Below, piece by piece: positions 22,340-35,700 of a stretch of 64,000 nt of DNA. Under the pieces are notes generated by a model, which was given only the letters and a program-made list of their open reading frames with translations, was not told the DNA's origin and made no database searches. The DNA lies in NCBI GenBank assembly GCA_030248225.1, contig JASANE010000320.1:1-64000 (forward strand). Direction: 5' to 3'. Positions within the stretch are counted from its first letter, which is position 1, and every line of letters starts with the position of its first letter. Origin of the DNA: Trileptium ribeirensis. Taxonomy: Eukaryota > Nematoda > Enoplea > Enoplida > Thoracostomopsidae. The position numbers and the translations under genes were made by a program.

Positions 22340-25300
22340 ACGTCAATTTCATTGAAAATGTTACAAAGGCGCATAAGCGACCAATATGGTATAATACAAC
22401 TCAGATTTATATCATATTGTATCGTCGTTTCCGAGAAATAGAGATGTGTTCAGTGGAGATTTATACGTTGCAATTGTAATACTAGGATCATGCAGGCTTT
22501 ATGGCAGGTTATTCCATGCAAGTGATGCAACTGAGCTGAAACTATTGCTATGCGAAACATAGACGTTGAGTATGCGGCATGCCGCTAGGCATGGCAATAC
22601 TGATAGTTTGAAAATATAGGAGATATACGGCGGTGCGCCGGTAGAGATGGCGTTGAAGAGGATAACGAGCATTTTATACTGTATCCGCTTTTCAATACGC
22701 CGCCACATGGAGTCGTCGGAGTACCGGAGTAATGTGTTCGCGTCTTGTTTGTTTGCGACACTACCCGGGCTGCATAGCGGAACAGGCGTCGCAGGAGAAC
22801 GATATGGAACGAGGACATACTGCAATACATGACATTACAGTAGCCTAGTTGAGACATGACAAATGCTCGGACGACGCATATTGCTGTCTGTTCATAAAAC
22901 CGCCGGCAAATTCAACTAATTTCGTGAAGTTGCCAGGTGCAGCCATACGGTAGGGCAATTATCTGACGGTATAAACATAGGTGACTGTCAAGGAATACAC
23001 CCAGCATCTTTACATAGTCCGACAGTTATATTACGGCATTGTCAATGTGTAGACATGGCTTACATGTGTCTTTGCGACAAAGTATATTACTTCGGGTTTT
23101 GAATCATTGAATTTGAGCTTATTGAGCTAATTTTTATCTGACCTCATGAAACTAGTTTAATGACCTGACCTCATGAAACGTAGAACGAGAAATAGAATTA
23201 ATAATCTGACCTCATGAAACGTAGAACGAGAAATAAGCGTTGCGGTCCGCTTATGACTTCGGTTGAGTCTTTAGGGTCGAAGTGTTTGTAAATTTGGATG
23301 TCATCGGTGGTGTAGCATTAGTGTACGTAAAGGCCGGATTCTGCGATTAGCTAGATATGTTGAACGGAAGTGGTCCAAACATGCTAACTTGAGGAACCCC
23401 ACAAGACAGATGCTACTGAGTGGACAGCTAGTTTCCAATGCGGACCTGGTGACTGCGTCCGGTCAGTTAAGGCGCGAACCACTGTAGAGATGACTGTGAT
23501 ACGCCCATTTCACAGAGACGTTATGGTCCACTGTATCAAAAGCTGATGAGATATCCAGAGATACCAGAATAAGAGTCCGCCCCTTGTTTATGTTATTCCC
23601 AGTTGTCGCTGCAGATTTTCAGAAGAGCCGTTTCAGTGGGATGGCCTTTCCTGTAGGCAAACTGGTATTTTGGTAAGAGATCCTTATTGTTAATATGCTT
23701 GGAGAGCTGGAGGAAAATAATCCGCTCAATCAGAAGTTTAGAGACAGGTTGAAAATTGTTCATGTCGTAGATGTCGGCGCCTGGTGTTTTCAATTTAGAT
23801 GCCACGATGGCGAGTTTTTAGCGGTCTGACAACTCGTTGTTAATACAATCGTTTATTACAGCTACGATGATGGGGCACAGCTCATCGATATGTTTCTTGA
23901 TGGAGACTCGTGGAAGCGGAGCGAATGAGCAGTATTTCGTTTTGTTTGATGTTATCAGTTGGCGCACTTAATCTTCTTCCACTGCAGTTAGACGTAGTTG
24001 ATAGAATGCGATGGCTGGTGAATTGTAGACAAATTGAGTCGTCGGAGGGAAGCTGGACCTGATAGTCGAAATCCTGTCAACAAAGTGCGCCGCGAAGTTG
24101 TCGGCGCGATTGGGAGCAATCGCGGAATGCTGCTTATCAAACAACATTAAACTTATGACAGGCCACAACTTTATATTTGACACCTGGCTTAAGCGAGTTT
24201 GCCAATAGCAGTCTAGTTTCTTGTGACATAGATCGCGAAATCTTGACTTGGCGAAATTGTAACAGGCCAGTGTGTGCGTTCTGTGTCATATGCGTTCACT
24301 TTGCCTAACTGACGCTTTCGACAGGCGACACTCTGTGTCAAAACAGGGCAATTCTGGTATATCGCGTGCCACTTTACAGCGGAGTGGTGCATAACAATCG
24401 ACCACTTGCTCAAGCATTTTATAGAAGTGTGTAGTTTGATCGTTTGTATCAGCACGTGGCAGCGAGCTGTCAGGTCTGAACGGAACGCCTCATATTTGAG
24501 TCGGTGCCATTGGTGATATTCAGTTATCTTCGTAGCTGGCTTGGAGCGCAACTGGCGACTGAGTTTGACGACTATTAAATTATGATCCGACATTGAAGTT
24601 TGAACAACGGAGACAGCTGCTACAAGATCACTTGTCGAGTAAAAAACCACCAAGTCCAGTACATTCCCGCGGTCGTGAGTTGGCTTAGTGACATGCTGCG
24701 TTGGTCGAATGCATCAATAGGGATGTGAACTCATTGTCTATCACAGGCAAGTTGAGGTTGCTCACGATTAGAACATCAGACGAGCAAGTAGATAGGACAG
24801 ATAAAATGTCAGCGAAGTCTGTGTAGAATGCATTCTGGGAATGATTCGTCAGTCCGTTCATTGTTAGATCAGGGAGCCAGAATTAAGATATACAGCTCAG
24901 ATTATAATTTCAAAACTGGCGAAAGTCATTTCTACAATTACCTGGAATGACTTTATACCGCAGAGATAGATGTGCTATAGCAGCACTGCCTCCCCACGAA
25001 CCTTTGATCGCGGCCGAGCCGTAACACGGAACATATAATTCTTATCCACGTTTCTGTTAGAGCAAGAAGGTTGAGGCTATGATCGGTCATTGTGAGCCAT
25101 ATAACCGATAGATATTATTGACTAATCGAGCATTCAATAGTTCGAAAGCAGTGAGCCGGCGCGTTGAGTGGATTGACTGAATAGTCATTGTTTATTGTCA
25201 GGAATATTATTTTTATTCGCAAGGTATCAATATCGCAATCATCCGTGCTGTCATCTGACCGTAGATCAGTGGCGATTATTTGGAGGATGATTGGTGGTCG

Positions 25301-26150
25301 CAGAGGCTCTGTCTCCTGCGGCACTGCCAAGTTGTCGGTTTCGTTGGCCATTGCTTGTGCTACGTTGTGCTCAAATGGACATAGTTTACGGGGATGGCCA
25401 GCCTGGTTTTGGGCGCGACACTTGGTCGGCAGATTAAGCCGAGCTATAGCAACTTCGTCAAGTATAAAGCGGCGATACGCTTGACTCATGATGGCCAAAA
25501 AGAAAGGTGAATCGCGAAGGGAAGTAGAGTACATGCAAAAACCATGTGGAAAGCTGTACACTCTGCCACCCCGCTTTTGTCTGGAGTTTGAAGATATAGA
25601 GAGATGCCACACCTTTTTTGGTCATGAAGCTTTGAAACCCAGCGACGGTGAATTTGGATCAAAAGCGGCGTACTAGGAGGTGGGCCCGCGGTATTGGTCT
25701 CGCTAGGACATCAGGCGAAGTCTGCTCGGATACGACAGTAATGCACGAGTTTTTGTGCATCGTGTATAGTGGCTGCACTATGTAGTAGAACGGCTCGCTT
25801 GCTGTCGAGAGCGCGATTGTAAAACGACGATTTGTCTGCTCGCGTTGTTGGTGCTTGGTAGTGCTCTGGTTGATGTTGCAATCGTTTGTGATTGAGGTTG
25901 ATGAAGCTATCGCTGTCAGTGGGTTCGTTTGCGCCATTCGGATGAATACTGACTTTTGAGCCGTGGTCAGATGTTCCCTCAACCACCGTGGCATCATCAT
26001 GTTTGTCGCGGCGTTGGCTGCTAGTTGTGTCAGCGGTTGGCGCAATGTCGAGACCATATCGATCGCCATCTTGAGAATGTTCACGGCTTTGTAGGTCGCG
26101 GCTATTCGGCTCAAACGACCACGACGTCTATCCAGTGAATCCATTGTGGG
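22340..26150 (-). pseudogene. CR1-like non-LTR retrotransposon (LINE), decayed
   Basis: Read on the minus strand from about 26150 down, broken frames give the parts of a LINE in order: a possible ORF1-like segment (26144-25115), an APE-endonuclease start (LNLLALTETW near 25060), its later part (GNVLDLVVFYST and SDHNLIVVKL, 24660-24560), then reverse transcriptase with FQPVSKLLIERI and LLPKYQFAYRKGHPTETALL (23805-23593), motif A LDISSAFDTVDH (about 23526-23568), GVPQ..MFGPLPF (about 23365-23405), a changed catalytic box YTTDD in place of YADD (about 23290-23317), and a C-terminal segment RIEKRIQYKMLVILFNAIS (22825-22499). Frameshifts and stops show it is dead. The CR1/L2-type clade is an inference from these motifs. 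Confidence 0.85.
23166..23236. repeat. short tandem duplication inside the LINE
   Basis: CTGACCTCATGAAACGTAG followed by AACGAGAAAT occurs twice about 40 bp apart, with a third partial copy just upstream. Confidence 0.6.
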
Positions 26151-26389
26151 CGATTTGAAATGCTATTCGTTAATAATTTCTTCTTCGCTTTTCTCAAACA
26201 TTTTCTTGCTATTTTAGCTACACAGTAAGATATCTCTCGCAGATAAGATTATAGATTGCTGGTGTAACGCACCATCACGTCTATTCGCCTTTGTTCTTCC
26301 ACTTGAACCCAATTGAGTTAAAACCCAATTAACCCAATAATTTTTAACCCTTATTTCTTAAACCAATGTGTATTTCGAGCATAGTTGAA

Positions 26390-26620
26390 GAAACATTTGC
26401 TGCGACGGCGGACCGAACCTGGATCGTTTTTGTTGCGAGCGTCGTGCGCTAGCCACTCCACTATCTGAGAGCTCGTTGCTCGGTTCCTTAAGGAACTTCA
26501 CAAAGCGAGTGGCTAACAACGCACACACAAATGCACCACCGCACGACAGACTCGATCACTGCATCGCTGTGCAATGTACATTGTGACGAATGCGTCACGT
26601 TACCAACGAAAGGGTTAATG
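26390..26620 (-). mobile_element. tRNA-derived SINE, copy 2
   Basis: On the minus strand, an A box TAGTGGAGTGG and a B box-like GGTTCGGTCC form a tRNA-like head. The tail shares CTTAAGGAAC, CACAAAGCGAG and GCACGACAGACTCGAT with 17440-17590. Confidence 0.7.
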
Positions 26621-26734
26621 AAAAGGCGTTTTATAAATTCTGGTATTGATATTCATATGTCCTAATTGTCGTTCTATAATCATAACTCATAAGCTCGGTA
26701 TTAATTTTAGAGTATGAGCCTTGAGCATATTGTA

Positions 26735-27560
26735 TTAACACCTTACGTCAGTGCTGTAAAGTAGATTTTTGATATAAAATCTCTGGAAAATGGTATAGTT
26801 GTAGAGTTTAATAATAACAACGGATCCATAGTGGTCAATTTTATTGAAAATGTTACAAAGGCGCACATGCGTATAATAATAATAATAATACGGGCATTTA
26901 TAACGCGCCTTTTTCGCAAAAGCATTGCGACGGCGCAAGAGATTGTCAGAATATACGATAGTCAGATTGAAATAAGTTTGTTATTACTCTGGTGAACTGG
27001 GAAACAAGTGAGTCTTCAGTTTTGCTTTAAACTCTGTCACGCCGAGAGTGCTGCTACGTAGTGGACGCGGCAAACTATTCCAAGCCGATGGGCCAAGGAA
27101 CCAGAGGCTGTTGTTTGTAGCTATGTCAATCCGAAGGATTTGTTCATCACCAGACGGGGCGAATACGACGTATTAATCATTTCGGCGATATACACTCGTG
27201 TTTCGTACCGAAAAGCGTTTCGACCTAACAAGAGTATTTGCTGTTCGAACGGTAGCTGGTGTAGCGTTCGCAGTGTCGGACGAATATGCTCTATCGACTT
27301 GTGGTGGAGATATCAACACGGTATAACACAAGTAACGTTAATATATATCATATTGTATCGCCTACTCCAGGAAACAGGAAAGTTTTCAGTAGAGATTGAA
27401 ATTTGCAATTGTAATACTAGGATCACGGAGGCTTGATGGCAGGTTATTCCATGCAAGTGGTGCAAGGGAGCTGAAACTGGTTAATGTGCGAAACGTAGAC
27501 GTTGGGTAAGCGGCAGACCGCTAGAAGTGGCAGCACTAATAGTTTAGGTGGTAAATGCAG
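26735..27560 (-). pseudogene. 3' end of a second LINE copy
   Basis: Bases 27340-27560 are homologous to 22400-22610: both share AATTGTAATACTAGGATCA and GGCAGGTTATTCCATGCAAG. Minus-strand frames read FLGPSAWNSLPRPLRSSTL and then FKAKLKTHLF, the usual C-terminus of CR1-type reverse transcriptase proteins. A (TAA)n microsatellite lies at 26873-26892. It is truncated and non-functional. Confidence 0.7.
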
Positions 27561-28370
27561 TAACATTGCATCCTTTTTTCCAGTTTACCTCAAAATTTAG
27601 TTGGAGTTTAATGATTTTGGAATATAATCTTCCTGAATAAAAAAATGTAGTGGCAGTCGTTCATAAACCATTTGCAGCTATAGCTGGTAGATTTTATGAA
27701 CATTAATGAATAAATTTTTATTTCTTTTTGTTATGTAGGCTATAGAGGTAGCTAACTTTTCACGTATGTTTGTTTTATTGGGTTCCTTTTGAATAAATAT
27801 GTAATTATCGGAATTTTTCTGTAGTTCTATAAATTTAGCAGTTTTCATGGGGCATGTTTTTTATTAAACTTACATTCCTAAGCTTATTTTTGCACGCAAT
27901 TTGACTGGACTCAGTTTCTTTATACCACGTACATTTGAAGACATCTCGTACATACATTTTGATAGCGCATTCGACACTACAAAATTGATAATACAATTAG
28001 CTCCTGTAATATTATAATATGACCGTAAGCCTAGTTGTCCGCTTATCTGCTACGAAGAATAATTAGTGTTAAAATAAGCGCCAAAATTTTCTCCATACTA
28101 TTCAGTAATATCTGGAAATCAGTGTAGCGTTTTCGATGATACCTTATTTTTAATGTATTATATAATGACATATATAGCTGATCATCTAAATGGTGTCACA
28201 TGCAAAATATTTGTGAATGACGTCGCACTGTAATTTACGCAAATGTTCCGTAAATCCAGAGCTTGCTTCAGATCTGGATTTACGTAAATCCGTTATCTTC
28301 AGAACGCACACAGCTCCTTAGAACAATGGGTAAAATCTTGGCAACTTTCTATTTTAGTCTTTAAATGCAA
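27560..28370. other. intergenic, nothing recognised
   Basis: AT-rich unique sequence. No open frame of note and no repeat that I could match within the window. Confidence 0.4.
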
Positions 28371-28780
28371 TATTTTACAGTTGGGCAAAAACAACATCGA
28401 ATTTCAATATGATTTGCAAGGGAACGAAATTCCCTGTTTCGACGTGGAAAGTCCTAGGTGTCATAATTATCTCCGACCTCAAATTTGAGACGAACTGCAA
28501 TGTCATGTTGCAAAAACATAGCGTGTAATCAATATATATGTTAACTGCTTCATTCACTGTAACTCAGTCATTTCATACTGTCGTATTTATCGTATGTTTG
28601 ACCAATATCGGAATATTCCAGCCACATTTGGTCACCGTATTATTTGCTATTATGTAAATAGATAAGTTGGAGAAAGTGCAACTGCATTTCACCAGAAGGC
28701 TAGCCACACGGCGTGGTATCTTCGATATGTCGTATAAGCAATGACTAACATACTTCAAGTTAGGAACTTTTAGTACTACG
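28370..28780 (+). pseudogene. LINE reverse-transcriptase C-terminal fragment
   Basis: Plus-strand frames with stops read LGVIISDLKFETNCNVML, then, after breaks, LEKVQLHFTRRLATRRGI. These match the conserved region after the RT palm of CR1/Jockey-like LINEs (LGV.IS.DLKF and the LEKVQR.FTRRL block). Its orientation is opposite to the two LINE copies at 22-27 kb. Confidence 0.65.
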
Positions 28781-29084
28781 TCGGTTAAAACACGACCTCA
28801 TTCTAGTTTTCAACTCTTAATGAAATTTATATATTAGTTGTCACAGCTTTTTGAAATTTCCCATAACACGAATGCGCGTGATCACAAAAGAAAACTAATA
28901 AAACCAAAGTTTCATTCAAACTGTTATAAACCGCTTTGCGGTGAGAACTATCGATGCATGGGATCGAATGTAATTGCATTTGCTTCTTTTTCGGTTGAAC
29001 CTAGGTTTATTAATCTGTCTTATTTAAAATTTCTTTATGCATTCATTTTGTGATTAGCTTTTGTAATCGGTACACACGAAGTCA

Positions 29085-29442
29085 GTAAGCCATTGCCTAA
29101 ATTTCCAAATCCCCCCATGTTCGTGAGATTTTCCCCCATGTCCGTCCCCCCCACTCGGCCGAAACCCACCATGTTCAACTAATACCAAAAATTTTTTATG
29201 TCTGAAAATTTATGTTCTTTGTTTGCAAATTGTTTTTTAAACAATTACCACTATATATAATGCTAAAATATTGTTTTTAGCTTGAAAGTACGTTCACAGT
29301 AGTAAAAATGCATGAAAATATGGCAATATTTTGTATTTTTAAGCAAAATTTATCCCCCCACTTTGAAATTTCCCCCGAGAATGAACATGGGGGCCCCCGA
29401 AGTTCCCCCCCCCCACTATTCGGAGGGCTGTGAACAGGCCAG
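29085..29442. mobile_element. MITE family B (CTGGCCTGTCCAC), copy next to the hnRNP K start
   Basis: The right end CTGTGAACAGGCCAG and the interior (CCCCCATGT.CG, CCGAAACCC, TTTTTAGCTTGAAA, GAGAATGAACATGG) match 34102-34482 and 35171-35500. The left terminus is eroded. It ends 73 bases before the hnRNP K ATG, so it lies in the 5' UTR or promoter. Confidence 0.8.
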
Positions 29443-29515
29443 TGCGTCTCTAAAGTTATATATATTTGCAGATTTGAATTTATTTCAAGAGTATATAATT
29501 TAAATTCGTGTAATT

Positions 29516-29605
29516 ATGAAGCGTCGTTTTGACAATTTTCCGTCTGGTGGCAAGAAGAACCGACCAACTTCCGAAGCTGAGCTAAAACTACTCATACATA
29601 GTAAA
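29516..29605 (+). CDS. HNRNPK: hnRNP K exon 1
   Basis: ATG with A at -3, encoding residues 1-30; it includes the first KH1 strand ([10 protein letters not shown]). Donor GTAAGC, phase 0. Confidence 0.92.
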
Positions 29606-29663
29606 GTAAGCTAGCTATACATAAGCGCAATATAATATATATTATATATCTAAGTATAAGTAG

Positions 29664-29741
<78 letters not shown>

Positions 29742-32700
29742 TTAGACACCATTTGAGCTGAGCAAATGACTGACTAGCAAACGATCTATTAGTCAAGTTG
29801 AGTTGAGTCGTAGGTTTGACCCACAGGTGAAACTCGCTATTTTTAGAAAACATTGCCGTCCGCCCCGCCACCAAAAGACAATTTTTGCTGTGCAACCGCG
29901 ATCCCTGGCTTGGTTTATACACGCATGGTACCATGCATCGCTGCCACGCATGTTTTATTTTAAGAAAGCTTTCATCACTTTGGCCAAGCGACTACAGTTT
30001 GTAAAATTCGCTGCCCCTCTCTTTCTGGCCTCTCCATTCGCAAAAATTTTGCGGAGGGGGGCTGTGCCGGGGGGGGGGTGCCCCCCAGCACTCCGTTAGG
30101 GGCCACCGGCAAGGTCCTGGGGTCTGCCGGGGGAGCCAAAAATAACAATTTTCGTGGTTTCACGCTAAAAATGGCTTTTTAATTTTTAGGTAGATTTCAA
30201 GCATTTAATTTGCCCGGCAGCCTGGTCTATAAACGTTGTATTTGTTCTCTGTTTCAGGTATTTCAGAAATACTGTGTAGTATTTAGTAATAGTTTTTGTT
30301 GAAAAATTTTGAACTTACCGGGTGGTGATTTTTGCTCGAAAATTTTGCCGGGGTGGCAGCCAAAAAAGTGCCAGGGGGCGCCCAAAAGTGATGCCCCCCA
30401 CTTTGGAGAGGCCAGTCTTTTGGTTCAACCCCAAGCGAATTTTTTTTTGAATGATTCTGGCTGAAAATATGTCGCAGATTGTTCTAAAACTAGCCTCTCT
30501 CGCACTAGAAAACAATTACTTTCAACCACATTTTTGACCAATTTCAGATTTTTGCATAAAAATTCGCTATTTTGGCAACGGTTGTATTTTTTAGTTGCTT
30601 ACGGCGTACATAATATACCAATTCTTATTCCGGGATAAGGAATGCAATTTCATTGAAAGTTTCTCCGCTCGTAGAAATGTGCATCACTGAATGACATGCC
30701 CTCCTGGGCGCCGCTTTCATATTTCTGAGCGCGACCCCGGACCCCCCTTTCAGAATTTCTGGCTTAGCCCTTGCGTGTCACCTCTTTAAAAATAACTGAA
30801 ATTTAAACATTTTTGTATTTACTCCAAACTTTGTTAATGACTAATCGCCGTCAAGATAGATAATTATGTGTATCGATATTTAAAATTTATCGTGCTATGA
30901 CCGAAGTTAGAATGTCGAACTGGTGTAAAATATGTCTTATAACATCGCACGTGAAATCAATTTGGTGGTGAATAGCCACACCACAGTGAAAAAATAAGCT
31001 ACGTTTTTGGGGAAGGCGGACTCCTGAGACAAATCGACACTAGCACTTTTGTGGCAGCTGCCAGTACCCGTAGATAATTTGCCATATAAATTATAGCTAA
31101 GCTTTGGTCTATCACATCAGCAAAATTTTCGCATCATAATCATGTGTATAGAAGACAGTGATATTTTTCAGAGAAATACCTTAAAATTGTTAATAACCCC
31201 AGAAACGGTGCAAAAACGTCTTTATTGAGACTAAAACTAATTTTTCAAGCAATTATTCTGAAATTACTCAAATTTTTTACTTTCATAAAGCCGTTTAAAA
31301 AATTTTGTCGAAGCCAGTATTTCTACACATTGTCATATATTTTATAGGCAGCTGGAGCGGTGATTGGTAAAGGTGGCGAAAACATTAAGCGGATTCGCGA
31401 AACGGTACGTTTTGAAGAATTTATTGTCTTGTCTCAGTAACAGCTGTAATACTTTGCGCTTGTTACTAGATTAGACTGAAAGGTTTGTTTCGGATAACCG
31501 TAAGCTTTCTAAAGTGCCGCTATAACTGCGGGACCTAGGGCATCAGAATATTGCTATCCAGTGGTATATATGAGGCCAGTTTTCCGGAAAAAAGCTGCCG
31601 CGGCGTTCTGCTAGCAAAATGTATTCAAAATGAAGCCGCCAAGTTTCCGTATATAGCGGTCAGCAGTGAAAAAATTTTGTTGGAATGTCAATGGACTTGT
31701 AAAATCAATTGTCTCTACATGCGCAGGGGCGCAGCACGTTATTCAAATGCCTGATGGGTGGGAAGGGTACCTATTAATTTTGAATGTCCGAATAGCATTG
31801 TGATTGTGCTGCTATAATGATTCATATAGCACAGTCTCGTTAAATCGATCGGGATTGGAAACGAATTCGAATGATTAATTGGAAATTCCTATATTTACCC
31901 TCGCCGCGCGAGTTACTTATAACTTAAAAATTTGGGGTCGATTTTAAGTGTAAAATCCATGAACGACGAACGGACATCGACTTTTTTGCTCCCAGATAGA
32001 AGATAAAAAGGTCGTTCGTCAATGCTGTCATGCTTGGATTATGAGCCAAAGTTTAAAGAACTAATCATTGAGATATTAAAAGTTTTGGTTGAGTTTCTTT
32101 GGGTTTTTTGAAATGGGCTGTTAGTGCCACTTAACTTCATGGTGTAATTGTTTCAACTCTACATTGCCCGGTTATGCAGTCATTTCTATTGAATAATGTT
32201 GGGAGCTAATATATAAATTTTGGCACCACAACTTATTTTTGTAAATTACTTTTACATACGTAGATTGCTGGCATAAGTTATATTAGACTAGATCTGTTTC
32301 CCTTAACTAGTATATATTGTCTCGTCGTCTCATGGCTATATCAATTTGTATACTGGTGTTCACATGAATAACAATGAAACCTACATGATATTGAGTAATT
32401 GGGCAGTTTGTTAAATGTACAACGAATTCATTTTGGACAGAAAGTTGTATGGTGGCAGGCAATGTTCAATGACTACTCAGTAATTTGACTGCTATAGTTT
32501 GAGATTCGTCATTGGTGTTATACATTGTTTCTGAGAACGCACATGCGTTGATGAATCCAATTAGCTTAAATACAAATACACAAGCCAATTGTTAACTAGC
32601 TTTAAGGATCGTTATGGGTTCCGTAGGCAGACTGGCAGTTTTTGTGCGTACTCCAAAGTCGCTCCTGCCTTTGTGCAGTTCATAACATATATATATATAT

Positions 32701-35700
32701 ACTATTTGTTAGTTGCCGCATATTAAAACAGAATTTATTATCTGAAATATGACTGGCAAATCACCTTTATCATGTTTCCACCGCTAACCTGGTCAGCATC
32801 GATATTCATGCAGCGCTTGTGAGCATGTAGCTTAAAATTCATACTGTGCTCTATTTTGTTCGACAGATTGTTAAAATTAAATTGACGCTTGTGATTGAGT
32901 CATAAAATGCAAGCTGGCCTATCCTATGTGCTCTGGGGGTGTAGGAACACGAAAAACTTTTAACCGTTTTAAGTTATTTGAGATTCAACATTTAAATAGC
33001 ATTTAAAAATAACTGTTCGGTGGGAGCTGGAAGCATTCTGTCCGCTACATCGTTTTTGTCCTAAATATTCCTGGACTGGCCAGACACGCGCAAAATCAAT
33101 GTATACTGTGTAGTGATAAAATTTGCATTGTTAACTACTCGTTTGTATATGCTTATAATAGATGTGTGTTACCCAGTTGGGGATATTGTTCTCTTTCATA
33201 TTTCGTCCGTCCACCGTCCAATGACCATGTCCGTATCCAATATGAACACGCCGATGACTCGACACCAATGTCTTCGTGGTTACCGCAATCCGTGTTGTTC
33301 CGTATACCTCCGTGTCTCTCTGGTTGTGGTTTATTGTTATATGGTCAATGCCAAAAACAAACTTGGGCTGATAACCATTTTTATCGCGGTTATCTGTAAT
33401 TACCGCATTCGATCTTGACCACAAACCATTGAACATGACTCTGGCACCAATTTGCTTCTATTATCCGCTTTGACACTTCAGTTTGAAGGCGTTCAGATTA
33501 GCATTCCCGACAGTAACAGCCCAGACCGGTATGCCCTTTTTCTTGTTGCTTTTCTTAATTTCTGTTGTAACTATACCGTTAAGACTCTGTATTCATAATC
33601 TGTTTTCGGTATTTACCAAGTTATGCCTGGTAGTTTTGTAAATAGAATATTTTTAACGTCAGATGCGCCTCTACTCAGCTGAGATATAGGAGGATGATTC
33701 TTGCCAGGTATGTAGAAATATATACATTTGCAAATCACAGTAATGTATTGTCAGTATTAACCATGGGAATCTGTCGATCAAATGTTATAGCTTACTACGA
33801 TGTTTCGATGTTTGACCTTTTCAATCTTTTCTGCACTCGTGTATATTTGCAAAGGACCCGCCAAATTTTTGGCCGTTTTCTATCACGCTGAAATGGAGCA
33901 AGGAAAGGTTCCATTGGGACACTAGGAAGAAAAATAGTCAATTTCTGTGTCTGTGTCACTCATCTTTGAGCGAGGATTTTGACAATTTTTTGTTCGATGA
34001 TATGGGTTTTATTTGAACACCAAGAGTTTCGACCCCTTGTTTTGCATTAAAGTGGCCAAAAACTGCATCTAAAAATTATTCGCCGAATCAGGCTATGCAT
34101 GCTGGCCTGTCCACGGTATGGGGGGCCACCACCACTTTCCAAATCCCTCATGTCCTTTAGATTTTCCCCCATGTCCGCACCCACTCTGCCGAAACCCCAT
34201 GTTCAACTAATTTCAAAAATTTTTATGTCTGCAAATTTGTGTTTTTTGTTTGTAAATTTAATTTACTTATTTTTTAAACATTAATTTACCACTATTTATA
34301 ATGTTAAAATATCGTTTTTAGCTTGAAAATCTCTTCACAGAGTAGTGAAAATGCATGAAAATATAGAAATATTTAGTAATTTTAAGCAAAATTTATAACC
34401 CCCACTTTTAATTTTCCCCTAGAATGAATATGAGGTCCCCCAAAGCCCCCCTCCACTTTTCGGAGGGCTGTGGACAGACCAGCCATCCCTCCCGAAATAA
34501 GGTAAATTTTCGAGTTTGGTGTTTTTAGAAAATTCGTTGATAGCCTTCAAGTTGGGTGTCTAGTACAGGTTAAAGACTTGGTGCTTTTACGATATTAGCT
34601 TGCAAATTTCCACGCTTTCGAGTATTAATGGTCTAAGAATGAAAAATTTGCCCGATCGCGCAGGAAAGTTTGCATTGGTAAATTATATAAATTGACTATT
34701 TAGATTTTTCGGGTTTTCAAGGCTCGCTCAAAATCGATTTCCTCAATGTGGTACCTCTTCTTTTGTTTGGTTATGTAGGGTATCAAAACTGTGAGTATTT
34801 ATCTCGGATTTCAATAGGAATATACTTTTCAAGTGGTTTATGGTTTACTATTTGCAAAAATTTACTGAAAGATTTTAATCTGTCATCAATGTTTGGTTAC
34901 ACGTCGTTTTCACGTATTATACTATGCATTTATGACACACACAACGATACCAGCGTTATTCGACTTCAGGGAGTTCCGGAAGTTTTAGGGTTTAAAATAT
35001 ATCAATAATCAATACATGGTTTGACACAACGACAACCATAGATGAACTAAGCTAGCTCCGTTTCTCCGTCGCATGCAAATACTAGTATCGTGCGTATATA
35101 TGCCCCGCGTTATGTAGGCTTCCATAGGTACAAGTTCGCTTCTGTTTCTGAAATTGAGTTAAGTAATAGACTGGCCTGTCCACAGAGGGGACCCCCATTT
35201 TCCAAATATCCCATGTTTGCGAGATTTTCTTTTATGTCCGCCCCCCCTATTCCGCTAAATCCTGAAATTTTTGTGTTAAAGTTTGTTTTTTTTTGTATGC
35301 AAACTTTTAAACTATTATATACTGAATTATTTACATTTAATGCTATAACGCCGTCTTATAGCTTGAAAACACAAGAGCAACAGCAAATAAAACTATGTGG
35401 AAAGTTTTAGTATTTCTAAACAAAATTTAACCCTACCTACTTGAAAATTTTCCCCGAGAATGAATATGGAACGGACTCCGGAGGGCTGTGGACAGGCCAG
35501 ATAGATATTACTTCAGTGTGTCAGTATTACGTGTCACAATTTGTTTAGGCTGCGTTGCAGATACAGAAAAGTTTAGTTTTACAACAGTTCTACAGTTTGC
35601 TGGAATACTAATGAACTACGGTACTATGAGTGACTTCTTGCTAGATTTTCATTGTTAAATTGTCAATGTCGTGGTAGCTTAACGAGCATAAACGGCTGGT

